This document shows, one piece after another, positions 1-7,640 of a stretch of 64,000 bases of DNA. The position numbers were made by a program, and so were the translations under genes. The notes under the pieces were generated by a model. It had not been told where the DNA came from. It searched no databases and saw nothing but the letters and a program-made list of their open reading frames with translations. The DNA lies in NCBI RefSeq assembly GCF_021654285.1, contig NZ_JAKFZS010000001.1, positions 62,001-126,000 on the forward strand, read 5' to 3'. Source of the stretch: Pseudoalteromonas luteoviolacea. Lineage in GTDB: Bacteria > Pseudomonadota > Gammaproteobacteria > Enterobacterales > Alteromonadaceae. The stretch's first letter is position 1. Every line of letters begins with the position of its first letter.

Positions 1-373
1 AGTGCCAAATCGTAATATGATCTTACTGTCTCTGGCTGTGGGCTATGCGGTGTCTTTAAAGGCCAATAAAGTTTTTTATGGTGCTCACTCTGGTGATCAC
101 GCTATCTATCCAGATTGTAGACCTGAATTTGTCAAAAAGATGGATGATGTATGCCGTATTGCTAACTACGATGAAGTAGAAATCGTCTGCCCATATTTAA
201 ACAATACTAAAATCGATATCTTAACCGATGGCTTAAACATGGGATTAGACTACAGCCATACATGGACCTGTTATAATGGTCGTGAAAAGGCGTGTGGTAA
301 ATGTGGCGCATGCCAAGAACGCTTAGAAGCATTTGAACTCAATAACGCCACAGATCCACTCTCTTACGAGTAA
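1..373 (+). CDS. queC: 7-cyano-7-deazaguanine synthase QueC, C-terminal part
   Basis: This is the 3' end of a gene that enters the window from the left; the reading frame is open from base 2 and the stop is TAA at 371-373. The residues match the C-terminal half of QueC, the ATP-dependent enzyme that converts 7-carboxy-7-deazaguanine to preQ0 in queuosine biosynthesis. Visible signatures are the VPNRN-like strand at the very start, the [15 protein letters not shown] segment that lines the active site, and a C-terminal zinc site with four cysteines ([19 protein letters not shown] region, residues about 88-106 of the visible part). A GTG at base 2 is not a start: it is the conserved valine of the family motif. 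A hairpin follows the stop. Confidence 0.93.
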   Translation, partial: VPNRNMILLSLAVGYAVSLKANKVFYGAHSGDHAIYPDCRPEFVKKMDDVCRIANYDEVEIVCPYLNNTKIDILTDGLNMGLDYSHTWTCYNGREKACGKCGACQERLEAFELNNATDPLSYE

Positions 374-383
374 AGCATACTGA

Positions 384-419
384 CTTTGCTATACCCTAAA
401 TACGCGGGGTATAGCAAAG
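384..419 (+). terminator. Hairpin terminator after queC
   Basis: A perfect 13-bp inverted repeat (384-396 pairing with 407-419, loop 397-406) lies 11 bases after the queC stop. There is no clear T-run after the stem, so it may be a Rho-assisted or mRNA-stabilising hairpin rather than a canonical intrinsic terminator. Confidence 0.55.
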
Positions 420-540
420 CTCACCCATTCCCCTTAATTCAATCTTTCACTTTCTCTTACATTTAATCTGACACTTGTCACTATACTCAACACAAATATC
501 GGCTATGATTAAGACAATTCAAGTTAAGGAGATTGGGCTT

Positions 541-771
541 ATGTCTGGTACAACTATGGTGTTTTTAATCGTACTTGTCAGTGTCGGCTTTGGCGTGATA
601 AGCGATCTATATGGCAAGTACTTACAAGCTAAAAAACAAAGCGGGATTAATAAACAAGAAAGCGATCAGCTCAAAACTGAGCTCGCACATTTAAAAGACC
701 GTGTTGCAGTCCTTGAGAGGATCGTAACGGACGAGGGCTACCAAGTAGATAAAAAAATCAAAAGCCTGTGA
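541..771 (+). CDS. PspB-like small membrane protein
   Basis: A 76-residue protein. I chose ATG 541 because AAGGAG at 526-531 sits nine bases upstream; an upstream in-frame ATG at 475 would add an unlikely 22-residue extension. Residues about 3-22 form one hydrophobic membrane segment, and the C-terminal half is a charged coiled coil with heptad leucines (QLKTELAHLKDRVAVLERIV). This layout, including the RVxVLERIVTDE segment, resembles PspB of the phage-shock envelope response. PspB normally works with PspA and PspC, and neither is next to it here, so this may be a solo paralogue. A perfect hairpin terminator follows. The PspB assignment rests on size, topology and the coiled-coil motif only. 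Confidence 0.7.
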   Translation: MSGTTMVFLIVLVSVGFGVISDLYGKYLQAKKQSGINKQESDQLKTELAHLKDRVAVLERIVTDEGYQVDKKIKSL

Positions 772-772
772 A

Positions 773-810
773 TTTACATATCGCCAGCAATGTCGCTGGC
801 GATATGTAAA
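773..810. terminator. Bidirectional terminator between convergent genes
   Basis: A perfect 16-bp inverted repeat (773-788 with 795-810, six-base loop) fills the gap between the convergent pspB-like gene and the acyltransferase gene. The outer bases are AAATTTA-rich on both sides, so it can stop transcription in both directions. Confidence 0.8.
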
Positions 811-811
811 T

Positions 812-1981
812 CTAATTGGATAGGCTCGGCAAACCAAAAAGTATTTTAACTGGACCGGAGCGCTTTATTATTTCATATCCCACATAGCACCCCATCACAG
901 TGAATAAAACAATCAATATTCCTTCCCCAATGATTGATATACCATAGGGCTTAAGCCAAGCAGCAGCAATCATAATCAGCGTTTGATGTAGTATATACCA
1001 AGGCAAAATAGCCCCAGTTGCATACGCCAGCTTATTACTAGGCTTATCCAAATACCTTGCACCATAGCCAATCAACATCAATATCCATGCCCAGTGATTG
1101 ATACTGAGTATCACCCCATACAAGCTTTTTACCCATATGCTCGTATCGAAGAGCTGCGCGAGTCCATATAAAACCCCGTGTTTATCCATAATAATAAAGC
1201 TATACCCCAATAAGGCGAGTATCAATAAGATGTGACGATGCGCAATCACGCTCGCTTTAAACCGTGGCAATAACGCAAAGCAATATCCAGAAAAGAAGAC
1301 GAAAAAATACTTGCCATGATTATACCAGTCATCAATCAATGCATGTGTAGAAGGGTACTTAGCTCGCAAACAGAACCAGACACAAAAAATAAAGCTGACC
1401 ACAAGCACAAATGCAAATGCTGGCGATAATCGCGTCAGACATGAATGAAAGAAATGGTGAACGGGAAGCAGTTTAAAGATCAGCAACAAACAGACGCAAT
1501 ATGTCCACAAATAAGCTAAAAACCAAAGGTGATTCCAAGTTAATAACCCGATGATAGATTGATATTCAGGTAACAGCACCGTATTAGGGTTGATATAAGA
1601 GAACCAAAATTCAATGAATGTCATATCTATCAGCCCCTTGCCAGACGCTTCTAGATACAATTGCGGCGCAACCACGATATACATGGAAAATATCAGCGGT
1701 ATAAACAAGCGGATAAATTTCGCCTTAAACAAAGTCCATGTCGACATCTTCCGTTCGCAGTAAGCAAAGACAATGCCCGAAATAAAAAACAGTAAAGACA
1801 TACGCCAAGGGTTAGTTAACAACATCAAATCTTGTAATAGCACAGAAGTGTTCGCACTTTTAATATGAAACGCCCACCCTTCTACATAGTACATCCCGAC
1901 ATGATATAAAATAAGTATTGCAAACGCCCACACTCTTACCCAGTCTAGATACCACTGCCGAGAAAAGTTCGACTCAATCAT
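812..1981 (-). CDS. Acyltransferase family 3 integral membrane protein
   Basis: A 389-residue polytopic membrane protein of the acyltransferase-3 (OpgC/OafA-like) family, which moves acyl groups from cytoplasmic donors onto extracytoplasmic glycans or other acceptors. The N-terminus has the family start R-x-W-Y-L-D-W-V-R with the first membrane helix ending in LYHVGMYY; the conserved His in that helix fits the proposed catalytic His. A second landmark is NPWRMSLLFFISG at about residues 58-70, and TWNHLWFL comes mid-protein. About ten hydrophobic segments can be seen. GGAGGAAAT just before ATG 1981 is a strong ribosome binding site. It is transcribed divergently from the LytTR regulator at 2099, which suggests that the regulator controls it. 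The acceptor cannot be told from sequence. Confidence 0.85.
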   Translation of the reverse strand: MIESNFSRQWYLDWVRVWAFAILILYHVGMYYVEGWAFHIKSANTSVLLQDLMLLTNPWRMSLLFFISGIVFAYCERKMSTWTLFKAKFIRLFIPLIFSMYIVVAPQLYLEASGKGLIDMTFIEFWFSYINPNTVLLPEYQSIIGLLTWNHLWFLAYLWTYCVCLLLIFKLLPVHHFFHSCLTRLSPAFAFVLVVSFIFCVWFCLRAKYPSTHALIDDWYNHGKYFFVFFSGYCFALLPRFKASVIAHRHILLILALLGYSFIIMDKHGVLYGLAQLFDTSIWVKSLYGVILSINHWAWILMLIGYGARYLDKPSNKLAYATGAILPWYILHQTLIMIAAAWLKPYGISIIGEGILIVLFTVMGCYVGYEIIKRSGPVKILFGLPSLSN

Positions 1982-2098
1982 ATTTCCTCCGATTACATTA
2001 AGCTGTTTATATGTTTAAATAACGACCCAAGTAAATCACCTAGCTTATTGAAATGCATAGATATAGTGATGAGCGGTGGAAATTAGGGATAAGTTGAG

Positions 2099-2938
2099 AT
2101 GTGGATAACAAAAATCATAAAGCAACATACAACTTGGTGTGGCTACGCTGCCATTGTGCTCTACGTTTTGATGAATAACACCATCAATGCGTTTTCAAAT
2201 TGGACAGAGCACAATAGGAGTGGAACAGCAACAATCCAGCTCTGGGAACCCTTTGTATGGCACTATTCGAGCGCCCTATCATTATTCTTGTTACTGCCAG
2301 CATTATTTATTTTTTTTAAGCGACTTCCGCCTCGTGCAAATGGGCTGTTGAAGCAGCTCATTGCTCACATCAGTATCTCTTTTTTATTTTCGCTGTGTCA
2401 TGTGCTGCTTATGGTCTTATGCCGACATGGCGTATACATATTGCTTGGAAGAGACTATGACTTTGGAAATTACTTCAATGAATTTATTTACGAGTACCGT
2501 AAGGATGTACTTACTTACATCAGTATTTTTGTCTGCTACCACTGTGCAAAGTGGATAATTAGCACGCAACTCAACGCGCTTGAACAGCGAGAAGTCACCG
2601 CGCCAATCACGCAATTTGTCGTTAAAAAACAAGGTAGCGAATACCAAGTCAAAGTAGCCGATATTCAGTGGTATGAAGCATGTGGTAACTACGTTAATTT
2701 ACATAGCCGAGGCCGAGTTTACCCATTGAGACACACACTAAACCGCCTATGCGCTGAATTAGAACATAGTCATGTGACGCGTGTTCATCGCAGTTTTGCT
2801 ATCAATGACCAAGCCATAAAGTCAGTGCGCTATACATCTAGTGGCGATGGCGTGATCACCTTAATTTCAGGGGATGAAATTAATTTATCAAGGCGATATA
2901 AAGAAGACTTTAGAAAAATATACAAAGCATCTCTGTAG
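2099..2938 (+). CDS. Membrane-anchored LytTR DNA-binding regulator
   Basis: A 279-residue protein with about four hydrophobic membrane segments in residues 10-165, followed by a C-terminal LytTR DNA-binding domain from about residue 180 to the end. The LytTR signature is clear: IQWYEACGNYVNLH, RHTLNRLC, then VTRVHRSFAIN and a terminal LSRRYKEDFRKI segment. Such fusions lack a receiver domain and probably sense something at the membrane and bind DNA directly. It is divergent from the acyltransferase gene (intergenic 1982-2098), the likely target promoter. The following 271 bases (2939-3209) are AT-rich and hold no convincing gene. Confidence 0.85.
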   Translation: MWITKIIKQHTTWCGYAAIVLYVLMNNTINAFSNWTEHNRSGTATIQLWEPFVWHYSSALSLFLLLPALFIFFKRLPPRANGLLKQLIAHISISFLFSLCHVLLMVLCRHGVYILLGRDYDFGNYFNEFIYEYRKDVLTYISIFVCYHCAKWIISTQLNALEQREVTAPITQFVVKKQGSEYQVKVADIQWYEACGNYVNLHSRGRVYPLRHTLNRLCAELEHSHVTRVHRSFAINDQAIKSVRYTSSGDGVITLISGDEINLSRRYKEDFRKIYKASL

Positions 2939-3209
2939 AGAAAATAATACGGTATTCCAAATATCAACAACATTACAAATGTTAAAATTAACCAAGCAAC
3001 ACACAAAATCATTTAATTTTATTAATTATTTGAAACCAAGTGGTAGCACTATCTTTCTAATTAAATAGCCAAAAGTTAGAAGTTATAAAGTATAACAAAA
3101 ATGAATTTAACGACGCATAAATTACTCTTTAGTATCCCCTCCTCTATAAAAAATTAGTCTCATTCATTGAGCTTCTAAGAATACCGAAATCAACTCGCTA
3201 GGATATACA

Positions 3210-5729
3210 ATGTTAAAACCAAGCTTCTTGGCAGCGTCAGTCAGCCTGATATTAGCTTCTGCACCTGCTTTCACATTTAAGGCACACGCATCATCAAGCC
3301 AGTCTCCTGAGCTAAAGCCAGAAGTCATCGAAGTCACGGGTACCAGACGAAGCTTACGCAGCATAGCTGAAAGCACGGTACCTGTAGATATCATCAGCTT
3401 AGATGAAATTAACAGCTCTGGTCAGCTTGAGTTAAGCCAAGTATTGACCACCCTAATTCCTAGTTTTAACTTCCCTAATTCACAACTAGCTGATGGTACA
3501 GATCATGCCCGCCCAGCTGTTTTAAGAGGGTTAGCACCAGATCATACCCTCGTACTGGTTAATGGTAAACGTCGTCACTCAAGTGCCCTTTTGAATCTAA
3601 ATGGTACCGTCGGCCGTGGCTCCTCTGCTGTCGATTTAAATATGATCCCAACTGCGGCGATTAAAAGAATTGAAGTACTGAGAGATGGCGCAGCAGCACA
3701 ATATGGCTCAGATGCCATTGCTGGTGTCATTAATATAGTCTTAAAAGATGCTGACGAAGGCGGTTCACTCAACTTTACCTATGGTAAATATGACACTCAA
3801 ATGGCTGGGGCAAAACAGTTAGAGCGCGTATATCAAGGTGATGATGGCGACCTAGCATTTGATCTTGGTGAAGATCGCCGCATCAGCGACGGTAATACAG
3901 GCACCTTAAGTGGCAATATCGGCCTACCTCTTGGTGAGAATGGATTTGTCCATTTAAGTGCTGAGATGCGTAACAAAGCGCCTTCTAATCGCTCTGGATT
4001 TGACCCACGAGCACAATATGCCAAAGACGATGCGGGTAGCTTTGACCCAAGAGAATTTGATGCCGAGCGATATAACCACAGGTTTGGTAAGGCGGATATA
4101 GAAGATGTCGCTTTCTTTTACAACGCAGGATATGACCTAAGCGATACATTATCCCTATACTCTTTTGGTAGCTACTCGGAGCGTGAAGGTAATTCTGGTG
4201 GCTTCTTCCGTCGCCCACAAGATGGCAGAAACGTCGTTGAAATATACCCTAATGGATTTTTACCACAGATCACCACGCAAGTAGACGACTTTGCAGTTGC
4301 AGCGGGTATCACATCCCATACCGCAGGTTGGGACTTGGATAGCAGTATTAACTACGGCCGTAACCAATTTAGCTTTGGTGTCACCAATAGCTTAAATACA
4401 TCAATGGGTGCGCAAAGCCCAACAGACTTTGACAATGGTGACTTAGTCTATGATCAATTGACGCTGAACTTTGATGCTAAAAACAGTATTGATTTAGGTT
4501 TATATGAGGAAGTATTTATCACTGTCGGTGCTGAATATCGTAATGAATCATATCAAATTAAAGCCGGTGAAGAGGCCTCTTACCTCACTGTTTTAGATGC
4601 GCAAGGTATCCCTGTTGCCGCAGGTGGCGCACAAGTTATGGCGGGCTTTTCACCAGCCAGTGCGGTCGATGAATCTCGTCACAACATTGCTTTATTCACA
4701 GAGCTGGATACCTATTTAACGGCTAAATGGAACCTTGTTGTTGCAGCACGCTTTGAAGATTATAGCGATTTTGGCTCTACATTGACTGGTAAACTTGCCA
4801 CGCGTTATGAGTTTAATGACGCCTTATCATTTAGAGGTGCGATTAGCACAGGGTTTAGAGCCCCATCACTTGCGCAATCAACATATAAGTCAGTCAGTAC
4901 TGTGTTCGAAAATGGCATACCTAATGAAGTGGGCCTATTTCCAGTAGACACACCAGCGGCACAAGCACTGGGTGCAAAAACACTCGATGCAGAAGAGTCA
5001 ATCAATATAACTGCTGGTTTTATTTATACTCATGATGCTTTCAGCTTTACTGTCGATGCATATCGAATTGATATTGACGACCGCATCGTATTATCAGAGA
5101 ACTTAAGTGGTGATGCTGTTGAGGACATTTTGAAAAGTGCGGGTGAGCATAATGTGCAGCGTGTAAGATACTTCACCAATGCCATTGACTCTCGCACACA
5201 AGGTGTTGATATTGTAGCAACTTATAGCTTTGACTTAAGCGCTTTAGGTGAGCTGAGCTTAAGTGCGGCTTTGAATCTTAATGATACAGAAGTGACGCAT
5301 GTCAAAGACAACCCTGCTGAGCTTGCTGCACTGGGCGATGAGTACCAGTATTTCGCTCGCAGAGAAATTGCACGCTTCGAAGATGGTACGCCAAAAGATA
5401 AGCTCAATCTCGTAGCCACGTGGCAATACCAAGATTGGACAGCTATATTAAAAGCAACACGTTATGGTGAAACCACAGATTCATCAAGCACGATAGAAAA
5501 AGATGAAGTGCTAGATGCAAAATGGATAACTGATTTAGAAGTCGCTTATCAAATGACCCAGCAATGGCGTGTTGCTATTGGCGCGAATAACTTATTTGAC
5601 CAATACCCGCAAGATACTGTTGGCAACATTGGTTTTAGTAACTTCAACCAAATCTTCCCATATTCAGCGTTTTCTGCGTACAACACAGATGGTCGATTTG
5701 TATACGCAAAAGCATCATTTAATTTTTAA
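3210..5729 (+). CDS. TonB-dependent outer-membrane receptor
   Basis: An 839-residue outer-membrane receptor for energised import. Residues 1-28 form a signal peptide (hydrophobic core, cleavage near AHA-SS). The plug domain covers about 38-165: the TonB-box-like EVIEVTGTRR, the VLRGLAPDHTLVLVNGKRR segment, the RIEVLRDGAAAQYGSDAIAG motif and GVINIVLK. The rest is a 22-strand barrel ending in an aromatic residue (KASFNF), as expected for BAM recognition. AGGATATACA before ATG 3210 is a fair ribosome binding site. The substrate is unknown; the RGL/NGKRRHSS plug type is common among alteromonad receptors for varied substrates. It is over 6 kb from the NRPS genes, so a link to their product is only a guess. 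Confidence 0.92.
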   Translation: MLKPSFLAASVSLILASAPAFTFKAHASSSQSPELKPEVIEVTGTRRSLRSIAESTVPVDIISLDEINSSGQLELSQVLTTLIPSFNFPNSQLADGTDHARPAVLRGLAPDHTLVLVNGKRRHSSALLNLNGTVGRGSSAVDLNMIPTAAIKRIEVLRDGAAAQYGSDAIAGVINIVLKDADEGGSLNFTYGKYDTQMAGAKQLERVYQGDDGDLAFDLGEDRRISDGNTGTLSGNIGLPLGENGFVHLSAEMRNKAPSNRSGFDPRAQYAKDDAGSFDPREFDAERYNHRFGKADIEDVAFFYNAGYDLSDTLSLYSFGSYSEREGNSGGFFRRPQDGRNVVEIYPNGFLPQITTQVDDFAVAAGITSHTAGWDLDSSINYGRNQFSFGVTNSLNTSMGAQSPTDFDNGDLVYDQLTLNFDAKNSIDLGLYEEVFITVGAEYRNESYQIKAGEEASYLTVLDAQGIPVAAGGAQVMAGFSPASAVDESRHNIALFTELDTYLTAKWNLVVAARFEDYSDFGSTLTGKLATRYEFNDALSFRGAISTGFRAPSLAQSTYKSVSTVFENGIPNEVGLFPVDTPAAQALGAKTLDAEESINITAGFIYTHDAFSFTVDAYRIDIDDRIVLSENLSGDAVEDILKSAGEHNVQRVRYFTNAIDSRTQGVDIVATYSFDLSALGELSLSAALNLNDTEVTHVKDNPAELAALGDEYQYFARREIARFEDGTPKDKLNLVATWQYQDWTAILKATRYGETTDSSSTIEKDEVLDAKWITDLEVAYQMTQQWRVAIGANNLFDQYPQDTVGNIGFSNFNQIFPYSAFSAYNTDGRFVYAKASFNF

Positions 5730-5736
5730 TGTGTTT

Positions 5737-5765
5737 TTGTCGCCAGTATCACCTGCTGGCGACAA
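5737..5765 (+). terminator. Hairpin terminator after the TonB-dependent receptor
   Basis: A 10-bp perfect stem (5737-5746 with 5756-5765, nine-base loop) begins eight bases after the stop. No strong T-run follows the stem. The rest of the gap up to 5946 holds no other gene I can support; it should carry the promoter of the small gene at 5947. Confidence 0.6.
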
Positions 5766-5946
5766 CCCCTATTACTCCCGTCTACTGTTCCAAACCTTCC
5801 CGCGCGTGTTTTGTCTAAAAATCATACTTGATTTCGTTGTAACAAATATGCTATCAAAATATTGGGGTAAGTATTTACCAATGGGAGTTCGCATTATATC
5901 CCGCGATAAACCCTAAAATAATTTAAATGAATAGAAGGAAGCTAGT

Positions 5947-6129
5947 ATGAACTTAAAATTAAATAAAAAACGTATTAAAAAACTCAGCTCAGACATTAAT
6001 ACACTGCCAAATGCTGCAACACCTCAAATAGGTGGAGGTACTATCCAACCAACTGACATCTGTAATTCAAATGGTGTTTGCTGGACCCAAAGAGGTCCAG
6101 GCAGACCCTGTGAAATCTTTCCTGAATAA
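5947..6129 (+). CDS. Candidate RiPP precursor peptide (GG-type leader)
   Basis: A 60-residue peptide with a good ribosome binding site (AGAAGGAA at 5933-5940). The N-terminus is a lysine-rich leader (NLKLNKKRIKKLSS) followed by LPNAATPQIGGG at about residues 20-31, which looks like a leader ending in a double-glycine processing site. The 29 residues after it form a possible core with three Cys and several Ser/Thr, and a Pro-Gly-Arg rich C-terminus. From memory, similar short proteins with a KLKLNKK...TPQ.xGG leader are annotated in Pseudoalteromonas and relatives as class I lanthipeptide-like or natural-product precursors. No modifying enzyme, peptidase or transporter is adjacent, so if real it is an orphan precursor served from elsewhere. 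Confidence 0.6.
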   Translation: MNLKLNKKRIKKLSSDINTLPNAATPQIGGGTIQPTDICNSNGVCWTQRGPGRPCEIFPE

Positions 6130-6131
6130 AA

Positions 6132-6163
6132 GCGCACTTTAGCTGTATACTGAATAAGTGCGC
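6132..6163 (+). terminator. Weak hairpin after the candidate RiPP gene
   Basis: An 8-bp perfect inverted repeat (6132-6139 with 6156-6163) with a 16-base loop. It lies just upstream of the stronger hairpin at 6181 and may be part of the same transcript end. Confidence 0.35.
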
Positions 6164-6174
6164 AGTGCAAAATC

Positions 6175-6200
6175 AAAAAACCGCGATTATCGCGGTTTTA
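6175..6200. terminator. Bidirectional intrinsic terminator
   Basis: A GC-rich stem CCGCGA/TCGCGG (6181-6186 with 6190-6195, three-base loop) is flanked by six A on the left and four T on the right, so it works for both the plus gene at 5947 and the minus gene at 6205. Confidence 0.85.
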
Positions 6201-6204
6201 TCAA

Positions 6205-6432
6205 TTACCAGTAATGAATCATTTGATGCCTGTAGTTCATAAATTTATTTCGATATTTACATGAGCCGATGGCTTTATATTCAACACCATAAAACCCTGG
6301 CGCGCTGTGCGTTCTAGTTACCTGCCAACTACAATTATCAGTAAAGCTTGGGTCATTGGAAGTCCAAGCCAGCGCTTGACCTGAAGCGACTAATAATCCT
6401 GCCAATACAGTGCTTTTTAATACCTTATACAT
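6205..6432 (-). CDS. Small secreted two-cysteine protein, unknown function
   Basis: A 75-residue protein with a classic Sec signal peptide: VLKSTVLAGLLVASGQALA, predicted cleavage after residue 22. The mature part is about 53 residues with two Cys (DNCSW and IGSCKY), suited to one disulfide in the periplasm or outside the cell, and is rich in aromatic and basic residues. AAGGAGAAAAC before ATG 6432 is a strong ribosome binding site, which supports a real gene. I do not recognise a family. It is convergent with the candidate RiPP gene across a shared terminator. I see no evidence for a function. Confidence 0.65.
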   Translation of the reverse strand: MYKVLKSTVLAGLLVASGQALAWTSNDPSFTDNCSWQVTRTHSAPGFYGVEYKAIGSCKYRNKFMNYRHQMIHYW

Positions 6433-6548
6433 GTTTTCTCCTTAAGATGAATGTTGGTTATAAGTAATATGGTTATATCTATAGCTGATAAATTTACTTG
6501 AATATAAATACCAGCTCATTGGCTCTTACCTATCATTTTCTAATGTCG

Positions 6549-7286
6549 TTATTTCGAACTAGACAAGTTAAATCCCTTCATAGTTCTTGCTATATAAACA
6601 GTAAAATGATCTGAATCGGGGTCTCGTTCAATCATCACAGGCAACGCGCCGCGCCCTTGAGACTGCATATCCAAGACTGAATTTAAATCTTCAGATAATG
6701 CATGTATCTCATCATCGCTTTGCAAAAATACTTTTGTTGCACACTGATTACTGCGACATTCGGTATTCTCAAATGGGTAAATACTTAACGTATCCTCATT
6801 GAACAACTCACCATATTCTTGCTCTTGTAATTGAGCCCATTGATGGTCTACCGGCTCATCAGAAAAACGCTCAGCTGCACTGGCTAGCTTGCCATTTTGA
6901 TTTTGTAAGGCTTGCATATATAGCTCAAAGTCCTTTATTGCTAGTTCTGCCTCCAACTGCGTTATTGTCACCTGCTCTGGCGCATCCGAACTTAGGGTCA
7001 TCTGCTGATAAGGATGTTGATTTTCTACATCTATTAAATTGGTTGGCGTGAAAACATCTACGGTGTCCACAACGGCTGTAAACTCTTCCGAGGCTTTTTT
7101 ATCAGTGTCTAAAATATGCTCGTCGATAGAGTTATTGAGAACATGACCATAAGGAAGCTCATTTGGAGGTACGGGGCTAACCCTGTCGCTTTTAATCGAA
7201 AAGTCGGCAAGGTATAAACCTAATAATAGAGCTAACACATATTTGATAGAAATTTTTGCCTCTAATAAAGCTGCGACTGTCTTCAT
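6549..7286 (-). CDS. Hypothetical inner-membrane-anchored protein
   Basis: About 245 residues from ATG 7286; a TTG at 7346 would add 20 residues but has no better ribosome binding site. Residues about 13-30 form one hydrophobic anchor (KYVLALLLGLYLADF), followed by an acidic, low-complexity region and a C-terminal domain from about residue 90 with two Cys (ENTECRSNQCATKVF) that could form a disulfide in the periplasm. The ending (RDPDSDHFTVYIARTMKGF) looks like a small alpha/beta domain. No family recognised. It faces the same way as helD but is separated from it by a gap of roughly 350 bases. Confidence 0.6.
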   Translation of the reverse strand: MKTVAALLEAKISIKYVLALLLGLYLADFSIKSDRVSPVPPNELPYGHVLNNSIDEHILDTDKKASEEFTAVVDTVDVFTPTNLIDVENQHPYQQMTLSSDAPEQVTITQLEAELAIKDFELYMQALQNQNGKLASAAERFSDEPVDHQWAQLQEQEYGELFNEDTLSIYPFENTECRSNQCATKVFLQSDDEIHALSEDLNSVLDMQSQGRGALPVMIERDPDSDHFTVYIARTMKGFNLSSSK

Positions 7287-7542
7287 TGTTATGTAATTAA
7301 ATGTATTATCTAGTTCACTTTTACCGTCTGCGAGTTCAAAAAACAACCAACTAGCTTGCGTTTGTTAGAATAATATTGAAATTAGCTTGATATCGCATTG
7401 TTCAACTATGCTAAAGCTGTCTGTTACAGCTTAATGATTGCATTTCGCTTTAATTTTAATCACACAAGTATTTAAATTGAATTCAGTGAAATAACTTGTC
7501 TCGACCGAGAGATTATTTGAAGCGTGTTTTACCTCAGTAAGC

Positions 7543-7568
7543 TCAGAAGTAAAGGGCCTGACTTCTGA
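7543..7568. repeat. Inverted repeat in the 7287-7640 gap
   Basis: An 8-bp perfect inverted repeat, TCAGAAGT (7543-7550) and ACTTCTGA (7561-7568), with a 10-base spacer. It lies in the only gap of more than 300 bases in this part of the window. It has no T-run, so it may be an operator-like site or chance. I see no gene in the gap. Confidence 0.3.
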
Positions 7569-7640
7569 AGTTAAACTTGATATAGGCTAACCTAGACCCT
7601 ATAAATTTAGCCATTTTATATTTTAAATGAAGAGATAAGA

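Noticed and set aside
475-540. Upstream ATG extension of the PspB-like protein
   Set aside because: The extension has no ribosome binding site and adds 22 residues before the membrane segment; AAGGAG fits ATG 541.
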